Source: Isoetes taiwanensis (Eukaryota > Streptophyta > Lycopodiopsida > Isoetales > Isoetaceae). From it: DNA of 64,000 nucleotides. The stretch covers positions 11,294,469 through 11,358,468 of the forward strand of contig JAJEKV010000046.1 of NCBI GenBank assembly GCA_021234155.1, in the 5' to 3' direction. How positions within the stretch are numbered: position 1 is the first letter of the stretch; each line of letters starts with the position of its first letter. A program made the translations under genes and the position numbers. The notes beneath the pieces are model-generated. The model made no database searches. It worked only from the letters and a program-made list of their open reading frames with translations, and was not told the DNA's origin. This document shows, one piece after another, positions 10,880 to 22,494 of the stretch.

Positions 10880-12319
10880 TATTTGCCACAAATGAAGTTT
10901 CTAATGATCCTCTCCAATTGCTGATATATAGATTTAGTAGCTAGGAGAGCAGAAGGAAAATAAATGTGGGAGCTAGCAATCACATTATTTGCAATAATAG
11001 ATCTACCAGCCAAAGAGAGGCAGCTGCCATATTTGGTCAATTCTTTTTGATACGAGAAATGATAGGAGACCATAACCTTTCCAGACTAGGATTTGTAGAT
11101 AAAGGCGTTCCCAAGGGTTTAGTGGAATCATTTGAATGGATATACTTGTTACCAGAGATATACTCTGTAGAAATATCACCAATAATGAGGCATTTATCTC
11201 TGTTTAAGTAGACACCAGATGCAACACTGAATGAATCAATGATTTTGACGAAAGAGTCAACATTATTTGAGTCATTTTTGAGGAAAATAAAGGTATCATC
11301 TGCATACTGAGAGATAGAGAGAAAGGTATTGTCATGGAGGATTAATCCATGTAAGCTAGTAGCTTGTTGATGAAAGTGGATAGCATGAGTAAGCATTTCA
11401 GCAACTGTAAGGAATAAGTATGGAGCTAAAGGACAGCCCCGTCTCACACCTTTGGCTAAGAGGAAGAAATTACTCGGAGATCTATTGATAAGAACAATAA
11501 ATTGAGATCTCTGATTAAGACCAATAATTAACTTGATGAGTTTATCAAAGAATCCTAAATTAATTAGAGCAAATTCCAAGAAATCCCATCTAACAGTGTC
11601 AAAAGCTTTGGAAAAATCTAGCTTCAATAATATGCAATTTTGGTTTGTCAATTTATTCCAGTGTAGGCCTTCCATGGCTACAATATAACTATCAAGAATA
11701 TACCTGTTTGGAAGGAAGACTGATTGACATGCACCAATGACATTCTAAAGGTGACCTTTAATTCTGTTTGCAATAAGCTTGGCACAAATTTTGTAAGAAG
11801 TATTGGTTAGGAAATGGATTTCCAACCATTGAATTTTGCAGGATTATCCACTTTTGGAATGAGAATGGTAAATCCAGAGCAAATTGCAGGGTGCAAGTGA
11901 TTGTAATTCCAGAAACCAGAAATCATTTGCATTAAATTACCTTTTATGACATCCCAAAATTTTATATAAATTTCAGTAGGTAGGCCATCAGGTCCAGGGC
12001 TTTTGCTCCTCCCTAGGCTCGAGATAGTAGAGAAAACTTCTGCTTCAGTAGGAAGATTATCAAGCTTAGAAGTAATAGTAGAGGTATTTGAAGAGGGCAA
12101 TTTGCTCAAAAAATCCATGAAGTTATTTGCCTCTATAGTTTGAGTAGGATTGTCAACAGGCTTGGCAAAGATGTCAGCATATTTGTTATGGAAATAGGAA
12201 GAAATATCTTTCTGATCAGAGGCAATAGAACCATCATCAATGGTGATAGCAGATACTTGAATTTTTGAAAGTCTGTTTTTGGCAACTCTATAAAAGAATT
12301 TTGAGTTGTTGTTGCCCAT
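10880..12319 (-). pseudogene. LINE reverse transcriptase remnant
   Basis: Motifs on the minus strand run from right to left. The N-terminal block has NNNSKFFYRVAKNRL and GRSKSPGPDGLPTEIY. It then has LLKLDFSKAFDTVRWDFLEF, VRRGCPLAPYLF and the catalytic QYADDTFIFL near 11300. The thumb region has SLAGRSIIANNVIASSHIYF near 10990. Two frame breaks (about 11690-11800 and 11040) interrupt it. The family is the plant L1-like non-LTR class, which reverse transcribes at a nicked target. Confidence 0.9.
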
Positions 12320-12338
12320 ACAAGAGTAGTATTTTAGT

Positions 12339-13430
12339 TTACATTAAAATTATGGCAGCACCCTTTGCTTCATATTCTTCAATAGTTTTAATGGTCATTT
12401 CCAAATTTCCCTCTAATAAATGAAGCTCAATATTCATAGGATCATTTTGTAGCTTTAATCTCACATCTTTCATTTCCTGCAAGTATTTATTTTTATCAGC
12501 TACCCTAGAGTCATGAAGGTTCTTAGACCAATTTTTTATCCACGATTTTGACTCCTTGATGTTTGAGTAAAATGATTTCATGGAAGTAGTAGCTTGAACT
12601 CTAGGAAGATAGAATGATGTAAATTCAGCAATGAATCTATCAGATATTAAAATAGAGCAATTAAGCTTGAAGGGGGTATTTCCAGATCTCTTCATAGAGA
12701 TAATATGCTTGGTAGAGAAGAATTGAGTTTGGTGATTAGAGATAGAAGTAACTTCATCATTATAGACCAAGCAGTTGTCCCATAAAGAATTAGAATAATT
12801 GTTGATATAAAATCTGTCTAAAGCACAATATAAATAAGAGTTCTCGTCTTGCTTATTAGACCATGTGAATCTAGCAGTAGAGGAAGGAACATGGTGAAAA
12901 AGATGCGTGTCTAGCAAATTATCCCAATTGGAGCGTTCAATAGCAGACATATTGAGACTTTTGCCAATTTTGAGATTAAAGTCCCCAGCTAAAATCCAAG
13001 TTTCACAAGTCTGAGAAAGAAGCCAATCATGAACTAGCTGCCATATATTTTCTCTAATTCTAGAATCAGTTGAAGCATAAACATTAATGACTCCAAAGCA
13101 AAAATCATTATGCTTAGAGATGACAGATTACCAGCTTTTGCATGGACTGCTATAAACAGAACAATGATTAAGATGCTTCCAGATAATACAAAGCCTCCAG
13201 AAGTTCCAGTAGCTTCTATCCAAATAGATGAGAGTCCAGGGCCAATCCAGTCAGCCAAATTGGAGCATTCAAAAATTGGGAGCCTAAGCTCTTGGAGAAG
13301 GATGATATTTGTAACTTCTAATTTGGGAAATTGCAGGTCTCCTTTTAAGAGGGCCTTTAATGCCCTTTTGAGAGAATCTTCATCAGACAAAATATGAGGG
13401 ATAGGAAATAAGAGGAAAACTAGCAATGGC
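12339..13430 (-). pseudogene. LINE endonuclease remnant
   Basis: The N-terminal half (13426-13034) shows KRALKALL, NIILLQELRL (the usual LLQE motif) and ATGTSGGFVLSG. The C-terminal half (12950-12339) shows RFTWSNKQDENS and ALDRFYIN, the typical end of the LINE exonuclease-endonuclease-phosphatase fold. A frame break separates the halves near 13000. This enzyme nicks target DNA in active elements. Confidence 0.85.
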
Positions 13431-14120
13431 TTCTAGTGATTCTCCTAGAGCTATTTCTGGTATTAGCAACTGGAGTGCCAATAATCTTGAAGACCCTTTT
13501 AGATTGATTTTCCTTCTTTTTACTCTCTTTCTTATAACCAGTAATGGCAGTAGTGGTGTCAAAGGAGGATTTCATGGCATCAAGTATAGAGCTATTATTG
13601 AAAGACATCATTATCCCATGTTTTAGCAATCGAGATGTTATCATGGGCAAGAACAGTTCTATTCCCTTTATCAGAGTCAATTTCAGAATCTAAGTTTGCT
13701 CACAATATTATCACAGTTAACATTATGATCAATTTCTTTAGAGTCAGAAAACTTAGTGGTAAGTTCATCATTAAAGCAAATTGAATTTAATTGTAGAAAG
13801 GAAAGATCTTGCCTGGAACTTTCTTTTGGAAGAACATTGGTACGATCTCCACTATAGTTTTGGCCTAGGATATTCACTTAACCGAGTCCACTGTGAGAGG
13901 TATAGATAATGTTGAAGACATCTGTACATTTTGTTCTTGAACATTTCCTTTTGCATCATCAACTTGAGTATCATTAGGAATCCCTTGCTTAGAAATATCT
14001 GCCAAATTTTTCTCCTTATACCCTCTGACTTATCTGCCCCATAATCCACTGATGGCTCCACAATTAACTCATTCAATTGCTTAGCCATGTCTGGGGAGAT
14101 AGTCTCATTTGTTTTTTTTT

Positions 14121-16259
14121 TCAGGGGAAAGATTGAGAGCCTAAGGGAATGGGCAAAGAAAGGTCTATGAGATCAAAATGGGGAAGGGTTGTGTTATAGT
14201 TTGTAGTAGCAGAAAAAGTATGGGGTGGATGTGGTTTATCAAGGAAAATATTTGACTCCATAGAATCTACAAAATAGTCATCATTTAAATTAGCTAGCAG
14301 GTTGAAATTATTAAAACATTTGATGCCCTGGTCTTCTTGATTTCCATGTTGGAGTAATTGAGCAGCAACCATTTTTGTTGAATCCGTCATGGTGCTTTGT
14401 GTATCCAAACAACATGGCCTAGTATAATGCACTGTACTTTCAGTATTCTTCATATTGCAATCAGTTTTTTCAGTAATTAATGGGACCTCATTATCTCTGT
14501 CACCAATTGTTTTACACAAGATATGTGTAATGTTTACAGAATCTGAGACCACGTTAGCAACATTGTTAGCAACATTGCTTTTTTTCTTGCTTGATCCAGC
14601 ATGTGCAGAAAAGCTTTTTGATCTTAGTAAGGCTCCAGAATGTTTGAGAATGTTCGAGAAGGTATTATGAAGATCAAAGTTTGATGAAGAAATTGGTGTT
14701 TTGCCCTTAAGCATTCTCAAATTATGATTAATATTTGCTGGATTTATTATGGTCGTAGATTTGCCTGTAGCATTTTTTCCACTTTGGGTACAGATCTTTG
14801 ACTTTTCTCTGTTATCTGTAATATTGAAAAGATCATCTGTATTTTCCTTTGACTTTTCTCTGTTATCTGTAAAGTTGGATCCAGCTTTTGTATTTTCCTT
14901 AAAGAAAATGCCTTTGTTAAGAATTTTGACATTTGAATGGCTGTCTAGAATATAGGATATCTTCTGTGCTTCAGAATGTAAAGCCACTTTTGAAGATTGC
15001 TGTAATGCTCTTAAATCTCTTTGCTTTGAAATTCTTTCCTGACTACCATTGACTTTTTTCCAAAGAGCATGCTCCATTTTATCAGAGATTCTAATTGAAG
15101 GAAAAATAATATGCTTAGAATCATTCAGGATATTATTTTCTTCTTCCGATACCTGTAAACCAGTAGAAGTTGCAGATTTGTTGTTGTTGTCCACCTTAAT
15201 GTAGCATGCATCATAGATATTGTGCCTGTGGTTGCATTTTTTACAGAAGTTTGGTAAACCTACCCATCTCAGCTGCAAATTAATTTGGTTTCTATAGAAG
15301 TCAATAAGGGGGACAGAGTAGGAATAGGCTTAGAAATGTCCATTTGAATAAAGCATCTGGAGGCTTATATGGTGAATACTCAGTGGTCAGATATGAACCA
15401 ATGGAAGTAAAGATTTTGGAGAAGCAATCTTCATTCCAATAAATAGGATTTAGATCACTCATAGTAACAGAAGCGACATGAAATTTCTTGAACTCATTCA
15501 AAGGTAGTGTAGGGCTCCACCTGAGAAAAGAGAGATGAAAAGTATCACATGTGGATTTGCCCAGTTTGAGAATATAAATGGATGTTCTTTCACAACCACA
15601 TTCTGCCAGAAGATAAGGAAAATTCAGCCACTAAATAGAGTTAATGATGATACCTTTATGTAACCTGAGCAGATGATCCCAAAGTTTTTCGATTTTTAGG
15701 CCAACAGAGTCAACTCTAATGACCACAACACATTTTGAAAGACATTCAATTCTAGAGGAAATTTGAGGAGAGTTCAGTTGAATACCTCTGAAGAGCTGAA
15801 TGTTAATTGGTGCTCTCGATTGTTGGAAAGCAAAGTCTTCTGCAAGAGATTGATTAGAGATAATAGGAACAGTTGGCCTTGGGATCAATTGAATTGGAAC
15901 ACTATTTGCATCCAGTGGAGGAATGAAGGAATGATCTGATTTTCGCTAGGATCTCTGGAAAGAGTGTCCCAATTGGGAGGAAAATGGCTGAAATGATGCA
16001 TATCTTTTGCAATAGGAAAAAAGTCAAAAAAATCTCCAAATTTTAGCACTTTGCTGGGATCAGATTTGAAAGTACTTAACTGTAGAAGGAGAACGGTTCT
16101 CTGGTCAGCTGGTAGGAGCATAAAATTATGAAGTAAGGCGAGGGAATGCAAATTTAGGTTATGTGAACTTTCCATTTGATTTTTTTTGGGAATTTTTGTC
16201 ATAAATGCGAGGGGAAGGGGGAAAATAAGAAGAAAACAAGGGAAAGAGAAGCAAAGCAA
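14121..16259 (-). pseudogene. LINE ORF1-like nucleic-acid binding protein remnant
   Basis: Several frames combine. The N-terminal part (16259-15888) has LPADQRTVLLLQLSTF. A DUF4283-like middle has SDLNPIYWNEDCF and IGSYLTTEYSPYKPP (about 15480-15350). A zinc knuckle, CKKCNHRHNIYDAC, sits near 15240. A polar, low-complexity C-terminal region of about 370 residues follows (15278-14121). In plant L1 elements this is the RNA-binding gag-like protein. The name is based on order and motifs. Confidence 0.75.
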
Positions 16260-16409
16260 TAAACAGAAGGAAATAGAAGAATAAGCAGATCAGAGATTAG
16301 GAAATGAGAAAATAAAAAATTAAGATCAAGGAAAGAAAATTAATAAGTAGCTGAGGGGTAAATTTATCAAACAATTGCCAATTGAACTCTGATGAGCATC
16401 TATTGAGTG

Positions 16410-16865
16410 TCATTCTAAGAAGATTTTAACTGAAATCTTTTGATCTGACCAGGCACAAAACACCTTGAAATAGGCTGTTGGAGTAATATTTCTTTTACCA
16501 ATGAATTCAAACGTCCAAGCCTCAATAATTTCACAAGCAAATTCTTCAGTATCCGGAACAAAGGAGTATTCAGGCATAAAGAGGTGATCTGGAAATGTTT
16601 GCTTGCAAATGAACTGGTACCAGAGTTCAGAAAAGGAACCTTGCAAAAACCCACATGTAAATCTTTGATCCTGCTTCAGGATTATAAAAAAAATTATATC
16701 TATGGATAGATCATAAGGCCAGGAATCAATCTGAGGCCGGTCCTCTACAAGGGCAGTAATGGATCGAGGATCAGACAAAAATTGAGTTTCAGAGCAAAAT
16801 TTTATGCCAAGAAGGTTCAAACTCGAAAAAGACAAAGTATCAAGAAAGAAGGTGCTCATTTTCAC
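16410..16865 (-). CDS. Unrecognised 151-residue frame upstream of the LINE
   Basis: An open minus-strand frame of 151 codons lies just upstream of the LINE ORF1. The product is rich in F, S and acidic residues (for example LFMPEYSFVPDTEEFA). I recognise no family. It may be the 5' portion of the LINE or an independent remnant. Confidence 0.25.
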   Translation of the reverse strand: MKMSTFFLDTLSFSSLNLLGIKFCSETQFLSDPRSITALVEDRPQIDSWPYDLSIDIIFFIILKQDQRFTCGFLQGSFSELWYQFICKQTFPDHLFMPEYSFVPDTEEFACEIIEAWTFEFIGKRNITPTAYFKVFCAWSDQKISVKIFLE

Positions 16866-16870
16866 GGTTA

Positions 16871-18312
16871 TCTAATTTCAAAACCCAACCATATATTACC
16901 AATCATCAGAAGACCTAACAATGTGCTAGAGGGTTGCAACTACAGAGAAAGAATTATCTATAGCAATTTTTTCAAGTTTATGATAAGAGACCAACTCCAA
17001 CAGGGAAGCTCTCATTCCCAAGGCCTGCCCACATTTCAGGCAACTTAAAAACAAATTCTTCCTTACAAATCTCTGTCATAAATTCTTCCCGCAGTGCAAA
17101 ACATTTGACGAGTTGCAGAGACCAGCATAGGAGTTGGCTGGCCCATTCTACGGCCTTTCGCCTTTGATATCTAATCCCCCCATCGCTCTAAGTAGAAAAC
17201 CACAGTGGCATCCTACCCTCTTACCAACAAGCTAAATAAAACTTGTGTACACTATGTGTAATCCCGTGTAGCAAGCTGCATTGCAAATATAAGCACCTCT
17301 TTCTTCTGAGAAACATGAACAAATGTTGTATTAGAACTTGCAATATATCCAAGAACACTTACTGCTACTCTATGCTCTACCTAAGTAAGCTTTAAGCTCT
17401 AACAAAGAAGCTATGGCCTCTGCTTATACAACCCTTTGAGCAAATTCTTCCACATTGTATATGAACCTATAATATGCAGCATAGTAAGGGGATGCAAAAT
17501 TTTTCCTTGTCTGCAAGCCATGCCCTATTCTTTAGGCCTTTCCATGTCATAGCAGGCATACATTATAGTATACCCAATTGCACAAGTTTTGCCTTAGGAT
17601 GAGCCATGGTAGTGTTCCATAGCCTGTTGATAATAACCAGGGTTTAACCCTCTTCTTCATAAGAAGGCAAACCTTTGAAAAATCCTGCAAAATTAGGAAT
17701 ATATAGCTTGGTCTCTTTCTTAGGACATGAAACATTGTGGAAAATGGCATTATGGTGCAAGATTGGCTTAGAATCTTAGATTTAAGAATGAAAAAAAGTT
17801 CTTGTGTGAGACAGCTTCATGTCTACAAAAGCTTGGCAGAAGAAGCTTAGGTATGGGTTGAAGTTGCTTCTTCGCAATAAGTGAAACCCAAATTGAGCAC
17901 CCATTCTAGTCTATACAAAGAGATCTAGCAGAAAGATTAGCCAGATACCAACTTTAGAAATAGTATAGTTTCGAGCAGGGAGATTCTAGGTGACTTGAAT
18001 TGGAAGGAAGATTATAGAAGAATGAAAGCTTCAGCACGAAAAGAATTTTTATAGATTTTCCAATTTTCTCATCCGTTATTCCAAATTAATAGATCCAATG
18101 GCCAATATTAATTTTGAATAACATGGAAAGCAACATGGACATGCTAGAGCTCCAGCAATTGTTGTAAGGGAGGTTAGGCAAGCCTGCTAAAAACATATCA
18201 ATATATTGTCCAAATTTTCATGTGTTTTATCGAGACCACTAGAGTCGCACTATGTATAGACCAATCCCATGCTCCGCTAGGGTCCCGTGGATCTAGATCT
18301 ATAGATATAGGC
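16871..18312. other. Stretch without a recognised gene
   Basis: It has AT-rich non-coding character with frequent stops on all frames. No domain, RNA gene or element end was seen. Confidence 0.6.
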
Positions 18313-18321
18313 CTATCCTTA

Positions 18322-18655
18322 GATTTTTTTTTTTTTTTTTTTTTTTTTATATATATATATTGAAGGACGTCATTCTATTCATCATCACATCACAAGTACA
18401 TTCTACATATCAGATGGAAGCCAATCCGCTACCTAGGAGCCATTTTGCATGTGAACATTCTACATATCAGATGGAAGCCAATCCACTACCTAGGAGCCAT
18501 TTTGCATGTGATTATCGAGTACATATGGCAGGTTTAAGACCTCCATCACGGGACCACATATCAGTTCCCATTACTAGACCGATATTAGCTAGATTTGAAC
18601 TCGTGACCTCGGGTGTGGCAGTTTAAGGTCTGCCACTAGACCATGCCCCGAAGGT
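18322..18655 (-). mobile_element. tRNA-derived SINE (-)
   Basis: On the minus strand the head is tRNA-like. An A-box-like TGGTCTAGTGGC lies at 18632-18643 and a B-box-like GAGTTCAAATC at 18592-18602, 30 nt apart, as expected for an RNA polymerase III promoter. The tail is poly(A), seen as 25 T at 18324-18348, preceded by a TA repeat at 18349-18360. Flanks repeat CTATCCTTA at 18313-18321 and 18656-18664, fitting a target duplication. The body contains a 57-bp tandem duplication. Confidence 0.85.
18398..18511. repeat. 57-bp tandem duplication inside the SINE
   Basis: The units at 18398-18454 and 18455-18511 differ at one base (AATCCGC versus AATCCAC). It is a recent duplication within the SINE body. 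Confidence 0.95.
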
Positions 18656-18770
18656 CTATCCTTAAATGTTCATTTCACACCTATCTACACCTCTCTATTC
18701 TCGTGTGTTTTACTATCTACTATCTATCTATACCTTGTTCCAAATTTAGTTCTAGTAATATCCCCTTCTA

Positions 18771-18809
<39 letters not shown>

Positions 18810-19028
18810 AAGAAACGGCAGAAATTGTATTGATATATGAGGAAATTACATAGTCATACATACAAAAAAACCATTGTAGGGGTCAACCTTACAATGGAAA
18901 AATGGTGATGTCTAGAAGACCATCACTAACCTTTTAGGGAAAGGGTACCCACTCAGAAAAAAGAAGAAAACACTTTTTTAAAACAGTTCAGAGCAGAAAG
19001 GACTCAGTCTAGTATACTGGTCAACATT

Positions 19029-19475
19029 TCACAGAATATCAGGGACCCCCTCGAGATTGATTATAGCGAAGGCCTCCCCTGTGTGGATGAACATCAGATC
19101 ATCCAGTTCATTCGGCCCGTAACCTATTGAGTCCAGGAGATACATAACCCAGGCATCCCGAGCATCTTCATGAATTTTCAGCTTTGCTTGGAAATAAGGT
19201 TTAATCTCCGGGTTGAACCTCCAGAGATCTTCATCACCCAGCATCCGAGTAAAGGTAGTGCAACTAATGACCTCAGTTTTCAGCCAGAAAAGTGCATCTA
19301 TGGTCTCCAGAGGCGATAAAGGAACAGTAGCAGGATCGACCTCACGGGCATGTCCTCCCTCATGGTGCCTCCTCAGCAGGAGCTCTGTCAAATAAAGAAT
19401 CCACATCATTAAAGAGCAAAGTAAAAAACTGAAAGAAACCATTGAAGTTTCCCAAGGAATCCCATTGTCTGTCAT
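19029..19475 (-). CDS. Unrecognised 148-residue frame near the LINE 3' end
   Basis: It overlaps the end of the zf-RVT frame in another frame and continues to near the poly(A) tail. The product contains DLWRFNPEIKPYFQAKLKIH and DDLMFIHTGEAFAII. It may be the last part of the LINE protein after a frameshift. No family recognised. Confidence 0.35.
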   Translation of the reverse strand: MTDNGIPWETSMVSFSFLLCSLMMWILYLTELLLRRHHEGGHAREVDPATVPLSPLETIDALFWLKTEVISCTTFTRMLGDEDLWRFNPEIKPYFQAKLKIHEDARDAWVMYLLDSIGYGPNELDDLMFIHTGEAFAIINLEGVPDIL

Positions 19476-20694
19476 AATTCAAGCCCTGTTTTGCCTTGTG
19501 AGCCATGGCAGCTTCAGCTAGGAGGACCTGAAAGGAAGCTTTGAGTTTATTAAGGCTTGGGGCCACTCCAGAGATAGCAACCTCATTCCTATGTTTCCAT
19601 ATGGCCCAGCAGGTAAGGATCCAGATGGTCCCTTTGAAAGGGGAATTCTGATTCAAGTATTGTAGCAAGGATGCCTCATCACTGGGTGTATGTTGCACCA
19701 GAGGTTGGATCCACTGCCAGAAAAGGGAGAGCCAGGGACAAAGGAAGACATGTGAGCTAGTCTCTCTTAAGCCACAACCCATTGGACATAAATCAGAAAC
19801 TTGATTGTTGAATTGGGCTCTGAAACCATTTGTCTTTAAACTCTTGTTCAACAATAACCACCTGAAAAGCCCAACTTTGCTAGCACATTGAAGTTTCCAC
19901 CCTTGTCTTATGATTTTAATGGCAAGATCCTGTTGGCAGCTCCAAGCTCTGCTCAATTTTAATTGAGACCTATCCAAAAGCATACTATAAATTTTGGAAA
20001 CCTTATATGGTAGCCCACCACACGTCCAGTTTTGGGCACCAGTTGCTTGCCCAGCTGGGTTTCGGGTTAGAGTAGCATAAATGCTTCTATTTGTGTCAGT
20101 GTCAGACAAAATTGTGGTAAGGTCTCCCCAATCTTTCCACTTGTCACCATTTTTCATGGAACCAATGGTATGTAAATCTGCACTACACCATTCCTTTAGA
20201 GGATGTTTAAGGGCTAAACATCCTTCCTCTTCCTCAGTCAAGTCCTGATGCCAGAAGAAGCTGAAATCATCACTGACAGCAGTCAAAGGCCGTGCACTAA
20301 AACAGGGAGATGCTTGATTCCATGCAGAAATGATTCTCCTCAAAATTTTTGATGTGCCTGGAGCAGCTTTGAGCTGGAAAAAAGCAGAGTCAGGAAGATG
20401 ATGAGGGAGTGAAGGAGACCCCTCTAGAGATGTAGCCCCGAGCCAGTACTTTACCAATTTCAAGGCTGGAGAGGGGGCAGTAGACATTAGAGATCTCCAA
20501 ACTACCTTTGCTGCCAAGGCTTGTGCTTGGACAAAGAGGTCTTTGCAGCCCAGACCTCCTTCTTTCTTAGGCAGAGTCAGATTATTCCAGGAAACCATTC
20601 TAGCACCTTGCCAAATGTAATCCCTCATAGCTGACTCAAGTTTTCTGTATATCAGCAATGATGCCTGAAGAGAAAAAAATGTGTGTGCTTGCAA
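19360..20694 (-). pseudogene. LINE reverse transcriptase C-terminus with zf-RVT domain
   Basis: A 444-codon frame covers the region after the LINE polymerase: MRDYIWQGARMVSWNNLTLP, KKEGGLGCKDLFVQAQALA and then the zf-RVT domain. The latter shows FRWLLLNKSLKTNGFR and the Cys/His cluster LCPMGCGLRETSSHVFLCPW. TCWAIWKHRNEVA follows. It joins the preceding frame (20636-21070), containing ASGVHLNKNKS and LSLAGRVEIVNSVIASTHIF, by a frameshift. Being long and open, this insertion is younger than the LINE at 10.3-16.9 kb. Confidence 0.88.
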
Positions 20695-21094
20695 TCACAC
20701 TATTAACAATCTCAACTCTTCCTGCAAGAGAGAGGGATTTAGGATACATCTGTATTTTTTTCTTCATCCTATTAACAATTGGGTCCCATAACCCTGCCAA
20801 GTTCATGTTAACTGCCAAAGGTAAGCCAAGCAATTTGGTAGCAGTTTTATGACCTGTAACCTTTATTCCATGAATCACATCTTCCTCTGATTGCAGGATA
20901 ATTGTGCTTTTATTTTTATTCAGGTGAACTCCTGAGGCACCCCCAAAAAGATTTAACATCTCCAGGAAGTTTGGTAGACTGCCAAGGAAATAAAATGTCT
21001 CCAACTGCCACAGGATTTGGGAGTCTTCTCTATAATGCAGTATGCAGATGATACATTCACCTTTCTCCAAAATGATGGGTCCACCCTTCTAGCC

Positions 21095-21726
21095 TTGACC
21101 GTATAGATATGTATAAATATGTTGTCCAAAATTTCAAGTGTTCTACTCTATCCTTAGATGTTCATTTAACACCTATCCACACCTCTCTATTTTAGTATTT
21201 TTTACTCTCTACTATCTATCTACAACTTGTTTCCAATTTAGTTCTAGCAACGCACCCTTCATCTATAAGATGCCCTGACCATGTTGATGCTGGATATTCC
21301 CTCGTGTCGACTCATTATATGTCGACTCATGGCTGGGACTCCAGAAGCTACATGAAAGCTTGCACATGTCATTGCCCCATCTTCCTCAGGATCATCCTAA
21401 TTGTGGAAGCGTGAAACATCAGCAGAAGCAAAAAGCATAGAACAATATATATAAACCCACCACGAAGACTGGGGCACCATAATCCAACATCATAATATAG
21501 ACATATCAATTGCACAACATGGTCTTTGAGAATACATGGCTCAAGTACACCCGAAAGAGAGATTAAAGCATGTGAAATCTGTTTGCATTGGATTTAAACT
21601 AGACAATGCAACGAGATATTCTACTTTTGAATTGGCTTCATCGCATTTGAATTAAAGGCGCTCAATATATAGGATTGCTATGGAGCCATCTACACTCAAT
21701 ATATAGGATTGTCGGCAACCATCTAT
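21095..21726. other. Non-coding flank
   Basis: Sequence at 21110-21265 is a diverged duplicate of 18180-18320 plus 18656-18775, so the SINE and LINE sit in or beside a locally duplicated block. ATATAGGATTG repeats occur near 21680 and 21710. No gene was seen. Confidence 0.6.
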
Positions 21727-22494
21727 GTGACGTTCCAGCATAATATACACCCCGAATACATATATTATACTGCCACATCATCCGTACATGTCACATATGA
21801 CATGTACTTGGTGGCCGTAATAGGTTGCACCTAGGGGGGCAACTTTGAATGTTGTGCATGTTAAATATACATACACAATTATAAACCCAATGGACCCCAT
21901 TGCCAAATGGCTAAACCCCATTTGGCCAATGTTTAACCTAACCCTAAGGGTTTTTATATAAGGGCTTCCCCTTAAACCCTAAACCTTTTCTTCTCTTTGC
22001 ATTTAGCTCTCTTCCTTCTTTCGCATTTAGGGTTCTCTTGAGCCATTCCGGCCAAGCTAAGAACCAAATCCGCATTGCCAGGCTCTGTAAAGCCGCCTTT
22101 GCACAACAGATCGCCGAGTAGCAGCCATCTTCAGCAAGATCAGAGGCATGGATGCATTCCGAGGATCTGGAGCAGGTCGAGGACCAGGTAATTAGTCATT
22201 CTGTTGTGCAAAGCCGCCTTTGGGCTAGGCAATAAGCTAGTTTAGCATGTTAGCCCAGCTATAGAGGCCTTATAGATCCCGAGATCATAAGCCCTAATAA
22301 CGGAACCTAACCTTGGATGTGTAGGTAGGTAGATTAGATGATATTATTCATTTCAGTTCTGTGATGATGTTGGTATTTCACTCTGTGACCTCCATGTATT
22401 GGGAAAGGGTAGAGGCCTAAAGCCTCTGTAGCAGATGATTCTAGGTAGCCTACTAGTTCCGAATTACATGCGGCATGTGCACAGGAGCCCACTG
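21727..22494 (+). repeat. 5' LTR of older + strand element, left half
   Basis: It begins TGTGACGTTCCAGC, the reverse complement of the LTR terminus GCTGGAACGTCACA seen in its relatives. It continues to 22494, where the 13.3-kb chromovirus starts. Homology resumes at 35836 in exact register, so the LTR was about 1.49 kb before it was split. Confidence 0.88.

Larger units (their letters stand above)
10300..16870 (-). mobile_element. Decayed L1-like LINE (-)
   Basis: The minus strand carries the plant L1 order: ORF1 with a DUF4283-like part and a Cys/His knuckle (about 16259-14121), apurinic-type endonuclease (about 13430-12339), reverse transcriptase (12319 to about 10880) and a C-terminal tail (to about 10250). 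Many frameshifts and stops show it is old. No poly(A) tail or flanking target duplication was found at the left end, and the 5' border near 16870 is uncertain. Confidence 0.85.
18775..21083 (-). mobile_element. 5'-truncated L1-like LINE with twin-priming inversion
   Basis: A 34-nt T run (18775-18808) is the poly(A) tail of a minus-strand LINE. The 11-bp CCCTTCTAGCC lies before it at 18763-18773 and after the element at 21084-21094, an exact target duplication. Most of the element is on the minus strand (late reverse transcriptase, then the zf-RVT domain). Its 5' end, about 20980-21083, is inverted: the QYADDTFTFLQNDGS block reads on the plus strand. Truncation with 5' inversion is the known signature of twin priming. 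Confidence 0.92.
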
